64,000 nt of DNA from Daphnia pulex (lineage: Eukaryota > Arthropoda > Branchiopoda > Diplostraca > Daphniidae): positions 992,001 to 1,056,000 of the forward strand of contig NC_060027.1 of assembly GCF_021134715.1 (NCBI RefSeq), given 5' to 3'. The notes under the pieces were generated by a model. That model was not told the origin of the DNA. It made no database searches and was given only the letters and a program-made list of their open reading frames with translations. The position numbers and the translations under genes were made by a program. Below, piece after piece: positions 10,923-21,582 of the stretch. Position 1 is the first letter of the stretch, and every line of letters begins with the position of its first letter.

Positions 10923-11950
10923 CTGAACAGAAGTTTTAAAGAAAGACAGAAACAATTGACAAGGCAAAAGATTGGGAACCTGAATGCTATTCAGGTAACT
11001 AGTGCCAATACATTTTATACATCAATAAAAATAAGATAATGTGTTCTAAAATTCTTCGTCACGAAAATGTAATTAAGTATCTCTACATTAATATTTTTTG
11101 TTTCTGATTTTCTTCTTTTTATCTGAACAGAGTGCAGGCGAGAAGCTTAAAGCTGCACTTGAACATACAGTGACGTCCTTAAGAAGCATTGTAGAAGAAA
11201 TTCGTACTAAAGAAGATACTATACAAAAACTTCAAACGCATATCGAATCTATGCCACCTTCAGTACTAACAAGGTAATAAACTTTTGTTATCCACTTGAG
11301 TAACGAGATAGTTGTATCTCTTTCTTTTTAGAACATTTTATACTCAAAGAATACTGAGTATCGTAGCCAACGTCAAGAAACAAAATGAAGAAATGCATCG
11401 GGTGCTTCAAGATGTAAAAAGTGTGCAGCGTGAAATCAATTCAATACAGGGAAAAGTTGAGCGTACGTTTACCGTTACGGATGAAATTATTTTTCGGGTA
11501 TCTATTACTTACTATCAAAATGCTGATATTATTAATAAAAAAATGTTGTTACCTTTTTCTTTTTTTATTAGATGGCCAAATCGGATGAGACTGCCCGGCG
11601 TATTTACAAGTATTTGATTTCATTGCAAACTGATTGCTCTGACATCCAAAAATTAGTGAAAGAATCTGGCAACTTGTCACGAGAGATAAAGGATTTAGAA
11701 GAACAAGTATGTTTCGCTAATTTTTGTTTGTTTGTTTGCATTATTGTCAAATAATGTCAAATAATGATGCTGTTTGTTTCGTAATCAGGCGGAGATCGAA
11801 TTACGTAAGAATATTGCTACCAAAATTAGGCGACTGCAAAGTGACCTCGAACAGATACGGACGGAAAATCAGATTTTAGAAGAACGAGTCGGTACTAAAA
11901 TTAAATTATTCATCTTAGTTTGTTTCCAGTCAGCCTCACTTTGTTCAAAT
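10923..11950 (+). pseudogene. Captured CCDC22 C-terminal fragment
   Basis: Exons at about 10940-10993, 11131-11273, 11332-11497, 11572-11706 and from 11789 keep a continuous frame through GT-AG introns. The protein has the CCDC22 coiled-coil signature: RILSIVANVKKQNEEM, SVQREINSIQGKVERTF, VTDEIIF, IYKYLISLQ and EIKDLEEQ. CCDC22 belongs to the Commander/CCC endosomal recycling complex. The N-terminal calponin-like half is missing and the first exon starts inside the inverted arm, so this is a captured 3' part. No stop breaks the reading frame until 11951 or an unused donor at 11890. Expression as a truncated or chimeric protein cannot be excluded. Family match is clear; status as a pseudogene is my inference. 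Confidence 0.75.
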
Positions 11951-12220
11951 TAAATTTTTCTCACTTCAATAAAGTTTAACATTCCAATATTCCATCTCAT
12001 TAAGTGGCCATTAAGTGGATTGTACATTATACAAAGCTACTATAATGCATTGATTGTAACCTTGTACTTTGTTTAAACAATCAAGAAGCTACCAAAAAAT
12101 TAATTCGTTACGATGCAAGTTACTAACGACGATAAGCTAAGCTATTAAATAAGCCATAAATCAGATTTCCTTCGTATTACGTTGGAATTGTTGAATTAAA
12201 TGATTAATTGTTCCATGAAT
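11951..12220. other. Loop spacer of element 2
   Basis: AT-rich spacer between the CCDC22 piece (plus) and the formin-like piece (minus). It could be the 3' flanks of the two captured genes. Nothing else is visible. Confidence 0.35.
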
Positions 12221-12223
12221 GCA

Positions 12224-12482
12224 TTCTGCATTGCCAACACTTTCTCCTTTGCTTCAACTAGAAATCCTGAGAAAAAAGTGTAAAAATTAAGTAAAGAAAT
12301 TACACGTTCCAGTAAAAATATTAACAGACCTTTCATAAAATCGATAAGATCGGGATCTGCAACTAACAATTCCTTCTGAAGGTCATCAATCTGTGATTTC
12401 CATTCTCAAACTTCTGTTGCCAGTGTCTCAAGACTCAGCCTGCTCGCTTCTTTTACAGAAGCCAGTTGGACGGTGAAATCTA
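12224..12482 (-). pseudogene. Captured 3' end of a probable formin FH2 gene
   Basis: Minus strand. The first exon (about 12331-12482) reads VQLASVKEASRLSLETLATEV, then an in-frame TGA, then SQIDDLQKELL and DPDLIDFMK. After an intron, the exon 12200-12270 reads FLVEAKEKVLAMQNAFMEQ and stops. The ASRLSLETL pattern followed by a short helical tail resembles the end of formin FH2 domains, actin-nucleating proteins. The match is by eye only; another coiled-coil protein is possible. The stop codon marks it as broken. It adjoins the right arm at 12495. Confidence 0.45.
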
Positions 12483-12494
12483 GAAGAGATGGGT

Positions 12495-14845
12495 CTTGTC
12501 AATTGTTTCTGTCTTTCTTTAAAACTTCTGTTCAGTTATCCCAGCAAATACCTTGAAATGAAACAAAATTAAAACAAATCGAATGAAATAGTAAAACCAA
12601 ACTTACACTTCCGTCAAAAGCACTTGCTTACATACACATTACATTACACATAGCATTACATAGCACAACTTACATACCAGTCAAGTGAGGTGACATCTTT
12701 GTTGCTCGGAACTTCAGTTCCACCCTTCTGAATGTTGTTGGGTTCAGGCGCAGACAGATGAAAACTTCAGATTCATGGCCACGAAGTACAGTAGATTTGC
12801 TGGCAGGTATCTCTACTTCTGTTTCCTCTTCCCAGCCTTCATTAAATAGTTGAAGGGAAAATAAGTAAGCAGTTCAGGGGATCAAAAAAAAGTAGTGACT
12901 ATCTTACGATTGGAATGCATGGGTTCATCTCCATTGGAATTTGGTGGTTCTGTCTTTACCACTTGTGGTTTCTGTTTGTTCTGGGTTTGCTGTTGACGAC
13001 TTGCAACAACATCAGGCATCACAGCATCAATGAGTGATAAGCTTTCCATGGGTTGTTCCGAACCATCCTGAAAAACAAAAACATAAGAGTAAAAATTTGG
13101 TGGTAGATAAATTTCATCATATTAAAATTGTCACACACATCTCCAACACTGATCTCAGACCCTTCTGGATGATGGAGAGAAGGGCTGCTGTTGGTACCAA
13201 TTGATGTTGGATTGTGAAATATGTGACTCTATGCCAAAGGTGTAAGCAGAATGCTGAAAACCTATTTGAAAGGCAATCAGCAGCGATCATGACGCCATCA
13301 GGGTAGGCCAATCATGACGCTACCTATCCACACAAGTTGATAATTACAATATTAGAAACTAAAGATTGAAAATAACATGATAAGAGTTCTCTAACATACC
13401 CGAATAGAAGATAAACGCCTTACTCCAGTGATAGCATTGCACCATAGACCACGCTATTGATGACGCTTGATGTGTTAGCGTCTGCTATGTGTGTGAATCG
13501 ATTTGAAATGAGAATGATTCAGAATCGAATTCTTACAGATCAAATGTAACGAAAATTGCAATTCAAATTTTAAAATGATTAAAAATAAAATGTACACATC
13601 TTGAAGCTATTTTAATTTTTTTATAAGATTTCTATTTCTTATTTGTAAATTAAACGCTGAAGTTGACGATGAGCAGATGACGCCATCTTCATGACGCTAT
13701 TGAACCACGCTAGTGACGCTACTATCACCGATAGATGGAAATCTTCAAAACCACATTTGGTATTCAACTATAATAGAAATTTCCTTTTCGTGCTGTATAT
13801 TAAATCAATTAAAAAAAGAAAAAACCATCAATTTCGCCAGGATAGTTCCACACCGCTTTATGCTGTTGAGCTATTAATTTTCTAAAATATTTTGTAAATA
13901 CAAATCTTTATCGACATGGCCGAGATTCGAACACCGGCGCTTGAGATTCATAGCCCGAGTTGCTAACCACTATTCCATCCTTTAACATATACGGAGAAGG
14001 GAAAACATGGGCGTGTATGGTATGGCCCAGGTAAACCCCCCTTCACTCACCCCTCTCCCATGAGTGCGTGCAGCCTCCCCCGCTCGACCACCCTTCTGGC
14101 CGGCTTGAGCAGCACCTCGCGTCAGCCCCATAAAACAAGAAACTTAAAAGTGATATGCGTTTGTTGCTTAAAAAAAAAAACATTAAATTGTTATGGATAT
14201 GTTTGAAATCAATCCGTAAGATTTATTTCATCAAACATGTTCATTTCCTACTTCACCTGAGTACTGGCATAGGTAGAGGGGGGAGACGCGTTCAAGGCTG
14301 AGCCGCTGAAAGGGGAGAGACGCGTTCAAGGCTGAGCCGCTGAAGGGGGGATCGAGCTACGGAACAAATAAATGGCGAAGAAAACACGGAAATTTGTTCA
14401 TTTTTTTAAATTAGCGATAGTTAATAAGTGAAAACGACGTTTGTAAAAAATGAATTTTACAGTTAAGATAAAGGGGAATACGTTCATCAAAAAATAAAGA
14501 CGGGAATCAGCTGCCTAACATGTGAAAAACGAAACGGCAATGTGTGAAATCAATCATCGTGGTTTGAGCTACGGCAATGAATATATACGGTGGCGGATCT
14601 CTCGCAGATAATTCCGCCTTCTCGCTCATGTAGAGTAGGTCGAATTTATTTTTTAAATATTTCAGAGTACCTTATGGAACTTAGAAATAATTGGGAGAAA
14701 TAGGCCCACTTTGACGGAGAAATAGGACCGCTTTAAAAATATTTTAAAAGTGGGCCTATTTCGTAGGGTCCTATTTCGTCCGGTCCTATTTGCCGGGCCT
14801 ATTTCGTCGGGGCCTATTTCGACCGGTCCTATATCTCCGCCAATC
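12495..14845 (-). repeat. Right inverted arm of element 2
   Basis: Mirror of 8614-10963, including the TBL1 fragment on the minus strand (about 12681-13071), the tRNA-like segment (13918-13980) and the AAATAGG subrepeats near 14752-14845. The mirrored ORFs 13117-13311 and 13691-13885 are repeat sequence, not genes. Confidence 0.85.
12681..13071 (-). pseudogene. Captured TBL1/ebi fragment, right arm copy
   Basis: Inverted copy of 10391-10794 with the same internal deletion, intron and frame break. Both arms carrying it shows that capture came before, or together with, formation of the palindrome, or that conversion copied it from one arm to the other. Confidence 0.85.
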
Positions 14846-14854
14846 GGATAAAAG

Positions 14855-16592
14855 AATACAAGGAGTAAGACAAAACTCCGCAGTCCAACAGATCTCTCTG
14901 ATATCTCAAATTTTACAAAGGAAGTTAGAATTGGCAAGGTATTCAAATTGCAAATTGATCTCTAGTCATATAAACAAAGTACTGTAGTAGGAAATTGAAT
15001 AAAAATAATTACTTTTGCTTTTGCATGGGACGAGACGTACGGGTACAGGCAGCAAGACACACGAGGCACGACATTTCGGCAAAATGAACAGGCACTCAAA
15101 TCCGAGTTAGATGATTTAACAAATTGGTATTGAAATCACCTGTAAATTTACACATCGAAATTTAAAATTCAGTATTTAGAACCCTAAGAAATCATTCAAT
15201 TAACAAGAAATACCTTTTCATTTTTGGAAACGTCACGACCGACACCTCACTTCTGCTGCGTCAAGGATCAAAATGGCCGAATTTAGTCCCTGAAGATTGA
15301 CTAGCGCCACCTAGCGACAGCCAATTGGATTGCTTGCTTGCAGACAGCACGCAGCAGCTAAATTTGAATTCGTCACGCCTTTCAGTCTTTCACTAGCTAC
15401 GAAATGAATCAAGTGGGGATGGACACTAGATTACTCCAGCAGCTTTCCCTATGACACAACACACAAATTCTTTAGTTAGCTATTTTGGATCATTCTCCTC
15501 AACTTTTTCAACACAACAATCTATAATATTATAAGCAAGTATGGAGGGTCATTAAGACAAATAATACAACTTACAATTTTGTGAAGAAAACAATCGTTTT
15601 CCTGCCTGTGGCTGAAAGGCAGCAGTAACAATTATCTGTGTTTGAGTTAGAGTTCCAACTAACTTTGGCATCAAACAGTTATGCATGTTGAATCTAAAGG
15701 AAATATGTCAATAAACATTCCAACAATAATGCAATAAACTAAAGTTAATTGCTACCTACTGCTTGAGTAAAAAACATTCAGGAAAATACAACACATGTTG
15801 GTATGCGCCCTGCATCTTTATGTGAATTATTTAAGTTGCCTGATGAAGATTACCCATGGCCTTGATTATGTTCCCAATTTCCCATAGCTTTCTCTATGAA
15901 AAAAAATAACATTTCATGATATCAAATTAAAGTTCAAAATTTATGAAGGGAGAATAATACTCGTCTTTACTTGTAGAAACATGTTGGAAAAAACAACAAG
16001 TGTCCACACTGGGGTATAAAAAGACCTACCAACATCAATAGAGTAATTACGATAAATATTAACTATCAATGTAAAGAGGTATTCACACAATTGTGCCTAA
16101 ACTGTTATGGGTTTCTACCTGTATTAATAGGGTGGAGCATTCAGCAGAACGACGATTTTAATGAAAGAATTGATGGTAGGCTACTTGTACTTGGCTAGTT
16201 GCCTTCCGCGTTCCTTCCTACACGTTATAACAAGAAATATGAAAGGTGATCCAAAACACATAGGGAAAAAAACACATCACAAACAAGTTGCACAGAAATC
16301 AACTTGAATTTACTTATGAATTCATCGGTAAAAATGGGAAAATATGGGAAAACTTTTGACAACCATTCAACAATCTGCCATCACAAGATAAACAAAAACA
16401 CCTATGTCATCTATTGGACACCTCCGACACTTCAAGTCTCAAAAGCGCAATTTAGTTTTTTTTAGAAACAACATTGAATTTTTTTAATTCTAGTGATATT
16501 GTAGATCTTAAATAACATACATTACTGCTTTGCATTATTAAAAATATTCATATATAGAGTACCAAAAATTTTTTCACCGCCACTAGTGTGAT
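14855..16592. other. Intergenic stretch right of element 2
   Basis: No supported gene. It holds a CTCF-like motif at 15301-15322 (separate entry). Most of 15400-16560 is AT-rich without long reading frames. Confidence 0.45.
15301..15322 (-). promoter_or_regulatory. CTCF-like binding motif
   Basis: The minus strand reads TGTCGCTAGGTGGCGCTAG, close to the known animal CTCF core (CCASYAGRKGGC). It lies between the mobile elements and the P450-HAUS6 gene block. Motif match only; binding is not shown. Confidence 0.35.
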
Positions 16593-16820
16593 TGGTATGG
16601 CGACCGTAGAACTCCAACGACAGTAGACCTCCAAAGACATAATTCCTTTTTAAATATTAAAAATACCCGACAATAGAACTCCAGTGCCCGTGCCCGACAG
16701 TAGAACTCCACTACGACAATAGAACTCCAATGAATTTTTAAATTATTTTCATGTTCGACAAAAGAACTCAATTGAATTTTAAATATTTTAAATGTGGGGT
16801 TCTACTGTCTTTGGAGTCCC
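16593..16820. mobile_element. 228-bp miniature inverted-repeat element
   Basis: The segment holds at least four forward copies of a GACARTAGAACTCCA-type phrase (16602-16729) plus a degenerate one, and ends with the inverted phrase TTCTACTGTCTTTGGAGT (16799-16816). GTGTGAT flanks both sides (16586-16592 and 16821-16827). Forward subrepeats at one end and inverted at the other copy the end design of the large palindromic elements, with a different repeat phrase. I infer a MITE-like relative. The 7-bp flank repeat is weak evidence. Confidence 0.55.
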
Positions 16821-17320
16821 GTGTGATCTGCCATGTAACTTAAGCAATTCAGTTCTATAGATACCGATATAACTTGAACGGTGCACTTTTATTTGCCTAA
16901 ACCTAGCTTGAAATCTTGAGAATAGTACAGAGGACAAAGCTCACTTGCTAGTTTTATGCAAATTTTCCGGAAGTATACCGGAAGTAAGCGATAGCGCCTC
17001 AACAATTGAGCTGCCGACAAAATAAACCAAATATTTGTGATCTCCGTGAAATTTGGGGTCGATTATGTGTAATTTTAACGAAATCCAAAATTTTGTCAAA
17101 ATCACGAATTTTCCTGAATTCAGGATAATTCTCGAAACTTTTTGTGTCATTTTCAAAAAAAAAAAAAAAAAATAGCATATGACGGTTAAAAAGTCGCTAA
17201 TGGCCGAAATAAGACAAATTAGGTAATAACGATGAGCGCAGTTCAACTAATTTGTGTAAATCTGTGACATAACTATGTGTGGAGAAAGGATAAATCCTTT
17301 ATCTCACGATCAATTTAAAA

Positions 17321-19219
17321 TCAATTGGTTCGCTTGGGACGAGATTCATTTCGAGTATCATGAAGATGTCCTTTAGGGTCACTGAGAGAACTTCGTATTT
17401 CAAAATTATCTATAGACGCAACAGTAAACTAGTCAGAGTCACCTTACACAACACTGATTACGTTTCTCGTTACCTCAGCGATACCGAGAAGAATTTCCTG
17501 TTCAGCAAATCTTCTTCCCGGACACATTCGTGCTCCGTGACCAAAAGGTAACGATATGAAAGGGTGAGGTACTTCCGCTTTTTGAAGCCAGCGCCACGGA
17601 TCGAATTTTAAAGGGTTTGAGAAATGGCAACCCATTCTGCTAATGACTGGATTAACGCCTACTACTAGCGTCTGTAAATATTAATAAAACGTTTAAAATT
17701 TGTTAGCATTAGCACATGTTAAAATTGAAACTTACTCCTTTAGGAACATGATAGCCAGATAACACAGCGTCTGAATCGATGATCCGAGAACTTCCTCCTG
17801 CAGTGGGATGTAATCGAAGCGTCTCTTTGAGACAAGCTCTCAACAAAGGAGAAATCTGACCTGGTTTCATTTTGTTCTTCATTAAATCTTCGTAAATAGC
17901 AGTCTGGATTGATGAATTTCTCGCTAATTCGTACAGCATCATGGTAATTACAGTGCCCGTCTAAAAACCAAAATAAGTTATGTAATCATTTAACTCTGTT
18001 GATTAATTGAATAATTACGGCGTCGATTCCACCTTGGAATATTTCTGTTACTAGGAGATTTTTTTCGGTTTCAGAAAGATTTTGGTTTTCAAGTAGATGG
18101 TATAAAATAGGATCCTCTTCTAAGAAAAGATCCGGGTTTTCACTTAGTTTTTTTCGAGCAGCCTCCAAGTATTTAACGGCAGTTCTGCAAAAGAAAAATA
18201 TCGTAATATTGCTTTTAAATTTAATTTTCTGATCAAATAACTGATAATGAAATACTAACGCCAACATGAAGTCTTGGGTCGATTCAATAACTTTGTAAGC
18301 TTTTGTCCTCCACAATTTCCACCATGGCGGTTGATGGAAGGTTTCGCCAAGTGCCTTCAAAAATTGTACATTTGCTTGCACAATAGCCTTATTAACTCGA
18401 CTGTCTTCGGAATTGTTGGAAAAGCAATTTAATCTTTTTCCGTAACAGACTACACCAATTGCTTAAAAAATAATTTAATTGCCAAAGATTGTAAAAAAAA
18501 AAAAAAAAAACTATTAAAACTTAACAGACCTTCAAGAGAATATTGAAAAGCATGCTGTATAAAATCTTTAACAATGCCATCAGAATTCATTTTTGACAAC
18601 AGACCAGCAGAAAACTCTTGAGCTACAGTCTGTTGTCTGTTCCAGTAGCTGTGAACTGTTTTGAGCTTGAGTAAAGTCTGTACATTTTGCCGCAGTCTAT
18701 ACCATTCTTTGCCATTACTAAAAATATGAAATATTAAAATTTAGAATTTTCATCTATATTCTTTCAAATCTTACTCTGGGACAACACCAACACATTGATA
18801 CTTCTTTTTTCTGTAATCCTTTAGTGCTTCAAATGTTGGTCTTTGAGGGTATTTCCCTTCATGCTGGAACATGGAACGAATGTCATCTGGGTTAAATATC
18901 AAAAGAGAGATTTTATTCCCCATATTCAATTTAATAATGTCGCCATACTGCTTCTGCAAATCGGTAAACCCATCTAACAATCTTGAAACATTGTAAGGAC
19001 CTGTTTGACAAGTCAAATAAGAAAAAAGTATTACAACAAGGGCATCCAAAATAAAATTAATTTTTCACTATTGTTGAACAAATGTTTACCTAATGGGGAA
19101 AATAGGAGAGCATTGCCTACTAAGGGCAATGGTTTTGGCCCAGGGATATCTTGGAATGACTTGTTGACACTATAATTCCTACTAATGTAAACAAATTTAC
19201 GGATGAGTAATGAACGCAT
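17321..19219 (-). CDS. Mitochondrial-clan cytochrome P450
   Basis: Eight exons: 19090-19219, 18775-19000, 18530-18717, 18260-18471, 18019-18184, 17736-17960, 17474-17673 and 17321-17428; 484 aa. The start is the ATG at 19219. The N-terminus is basic and suits a mitochondrial presequence, followed by IPGPKPLPLVGN. Visible P450 marks: I-helix GGIDATGTV, K-helix KETLRLHP (ExxR), and heme loop PFGHGARMCPGRR with the cysteine ligand. Mitochondrial-clan enzymes take electrons from adrenodoxin, and arthropod members make ecdysteroids or clear xenobiotics. PQRPTFEAL followed by DYRKKK recalls CYP302A (disembodied), but assignment is unsure. The last exon (36 codons) is the least certain part. It is divergent from the TBL1-like gene at 19835. 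Confidence 0.85.
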
Positions 19220-19834
19220 AGTGGCCAAACACTAATCCGGCACTAACACGGCGTGCTACTAATTAAGACACAAAATGCAGAACTAAACTGTAAACTGCTC
19301 TAAATAAATCGCAGCAGACGATTTCTTGTTTACAAACTGCAACAGCTGACTCAGCTCGACCCGCCCTTTTTCAAACACCCTTAAGCGCGAGGCGTTTCTT
19401 TTTATAACTGTTCCTACGTAGCAAAAAGCTTTTGGAAGAATACCAAAACACGTGAGATCTGATAACGAATTTTTCGCATTACAAAACTAAGTTGCTGGCA
19501 TTTTATCTTCATGTGTGGAATGCGGTCAAATTATATGGCAGGTTGGTCTTACTCTTACTCTTATTTCTGGCATAACAGGAATTTCACCACTTCAAAACAT
19601 AAATACGTCATCTATTGGAAGAAAATCAAACGACAGTTGGGAAACTACGTAACACAGGAAAACATTCCGAGTTTACGTGATAAACATTTGGAACTTAAGC
19701 AGCTCCCTGTGGCGGAACCCCGTGTGTGGTGATAAAAGAAACAACGAAAACGGCACTGATTATAGCACAACTTCAGACCGTGGTATCCTTTTTATGTTAC
19801 TAGGCTATTGTTGTAAGTTGTAACACAAATTTAA
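19220..19834. promoter_or_regulatory. Divergent intergenic region between P450 and TBL1-like gene
   Basis: About 615 bp separating two start codons on opposite strands, so it probably contains both promoters and 5' UTRs. I see no clear TATA box. Plus-strand ORF 19511-19732 lacks family features and is probably not coding. Confidence 0.45.
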
Positions 19835-21582
19835 ATGGCTTCATCAAATACTCAACACTGTGCAGAAAGCGAAGATAATTCGAAAGACGACCAAAGTTCG
19901 TCCATTAAGAAACAAAAGGTCGATCACGGTGAGCTTAACTTATTTCTAATCGTTTGCCCAAAAAGCTAACTTACTTTTATATTTTAGATCTCTTTAAACA
20001 AACTGAGATACCTTGTTTCGAGGAAAAGGAAGAAAGGTGTTCGGGAACCCGATCCGTGTACTTTTCCTGTTTCAATCCAGTCTGGCCAATTCTAGCCTGT
20101 GGATTAAGCGGCGGAACTACTCTAATTATAGAAGGAGAAAAGAAAACAGACTTAGTGGCCACATGGGAAAATAAAAGGTGGTTCAACATAAATGCAACTT
20201 CAGCTACGACAGATCTTGGATGGAATGTAAAAAATGTTTCGTTGCCTTTCCCAGATTCTTTATAACTTAATAATTGTTTAGATGGACGGCACTCTGTTGC
20301 TGACCGCATTTTTAGATGGAAAACTTGTACTTTGGAACAAGGATACTGAAAATTTAATGGAAGTAAACGATACCAGTGGTGAACAAGTATGGGCCATCAT
20401 TTGGAATCCTTTCCTTCCGTACCTGTTCGCTACTCGCAACAATAAGGTACTATGTTACTCAAGATTTTTTTTTCTGGAAAAGAGTTCAAATGAACATAAC
20501 AAACAATTTTTTAACGTTTCAAACAGACTGTTTTAGTCTGGGATAATGCAAAGGATCAACCCAGACTTCTCGAAAAAAAATTTGCGCTTCATACCAGTAC
20601 AATAAGAGACTTTGTGTGGATTTCAGTTGATCAGTTTGTTTCGTGCTCCGATGACGGGTTAATCTTGCTATGCCATACTGAAAAAGATTCCCCATTAAAA
20701 TCATTCAGTCACGAGGTAATTTAATTGGTAAGTTAATCATAAAATACTTATTCGGCTGCAAGAAATTGTTTTCTCCAGGAAGCTATTTTAACTCTGTCCT
20801 GGAACAATATTTCAAATCTCTTGGGATGTTTATCACGCGATGGGACCTTAACGGTAAAACAATATCAAATTATTTGTTAGCACCGTGATAAAAATTTTCC
20901 AGTTACACATGTTTAAATAGGTGTTGGCGATGACGAAAAACGAGCCTGAGTTTGTATCCAAAAATGAAAGAATGAAAAGGCCCACATGTATCGCCTGGTA
21001 TCCTACTCACAGCTCGCAAATAACTGAATCCAATAGCACGTTAATAGCCTGGTAAACTTACATGATATTGTTCCGATTAATCTGTGGAAATACGATGTTG
21101 TTGTTTTTCAAAATCATTAACAGTGGTATGGAAAATGGATCTGTAGTTTTTTGGGATATCCGTGGAAAAGGCGACCCAGTCCGATATCTTCTTGAACAAA
21201 CAAATTCAATCTGGGATGTTTCATTTTCTCCTGACGGCATGTTTCTAACTTCAATTGACTTACAAGGGGAACTAGTTATCTGGTCGACAGAGGTAAATCA
21301 ATACTGAACATTTATTGGGTTAAAAGGAGGTCAAATTAAAAGGTTTTTCAAATTAGACTTGGGAAATTATTTTCAAGTCAAAGCTCTCCTTCCGTGCATC
21401 AAAAGGAATCTTGCAATGGGGAGGTGATGGACATAAATTGGCTATTGCAAATTCAAGCGAACAGGTATTTACTTACCTTTAAACGATAAAATACGCTTAT
21501 TAATCAATTCACATCCATTTGCGGCAATTTTTGCTTTTAGATTCATATTCTTGAAGCAGTTGAAGCTAGAGAAAAACACTAG
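19835..21582 (+). CDS. TBL1/ebi-like WD40 repeat protein (divergent paralog)
   Basis: Nine exons: 19835-19928, 19988-20226, 20282-20446, 20527-20715, 20779-20853, 20921-21051, 21124-21292, 21357-21464 and 21541-21582; 403 aa. WD-type blades are visible: LDGKLVLWN, TVLVWDN, ISVDQFVSCSDDG, SLSRDG-type turns, GSVVFWDIR, VSFSPDG and ELVIWS. Order and spacing follow TBL1/TBL1XR1: TTDLGWNMDGTLL matches the VTSLDWNSDGTLL position, and DFVWISVDQFVSCSDDG matches the VDWQSNNTFASCSTD position. It lacks the N-terminal LisH and F-box-like part, so it may not join the corepressor tetramer. I infer a fast-evolving paralog of unknown partner. HAUS6 starts 478 bp downstream on the same strand. Confidence 0.75.

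Larger units (their letters stand above)
8614..10963 (+). repeat. Left inverted arm of element 2
   Basis: Reverse complement of 12495-14845. Tip to centre: six AAATAGG-type subrepeats (8623-8706), inverted copies (about 8729-8762), a duplicated CCTTGAACGCGTCTC stretch (about 9126-9175), a tRNA-like segment, the GCGTCATG motifs, a TBL1 fragment, and the first bases of the CCDC22 piece at the inner end. Confidence 0.85.
8614..14845. mobile_element. Foldback-like giant-TIR element 2 carrying TBL1, CCDC22 and formin-like fragments
   Basis: Inverted arms 8614-10963 and 12495-14845 (about 2.35 kb each, almost perfect complements) surround a 1.5 kb loop. Tips share GGAGATATAGGACC. The 9-mer GGATAAAAG flanks both ends (8605-8613 and 14846-14854) as a target-site duplication. 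Subterminal AAATAGG repeats occur in the same order as in element 1, and both share GCGTCATGAAGATGGCG motifs and GATAGATGG, so the two belong to one family. The arms contain a TBL1/ebi fragment; the loop contains CCDC22 and probable formin pieces. No transposase was seen. Confidence 0.82.

Noticed and set aside
1222..14845. Idea that the large palindromes are only assembly artefacts
   Set aside because: Each has different arms and loop, and each is bounded by a different 9-10 bp direct repeat at the exact tip, which an artefact would not create. Long-read confirmation is still worthwhile.
15013..15074. Possible short first exon on the minus strand starting MSCLVCLAACTRT with a GTAATT donor
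   Set aside because: Only about 20 codons, and no continuing exon could be found on either side of element 2.
19031..19228. P450 start nine bases upstream of 19219
   Set aside because: That codon is TTG; the ATG at 19219 is the first proper start and gives a fitting mitochondrial presequence.
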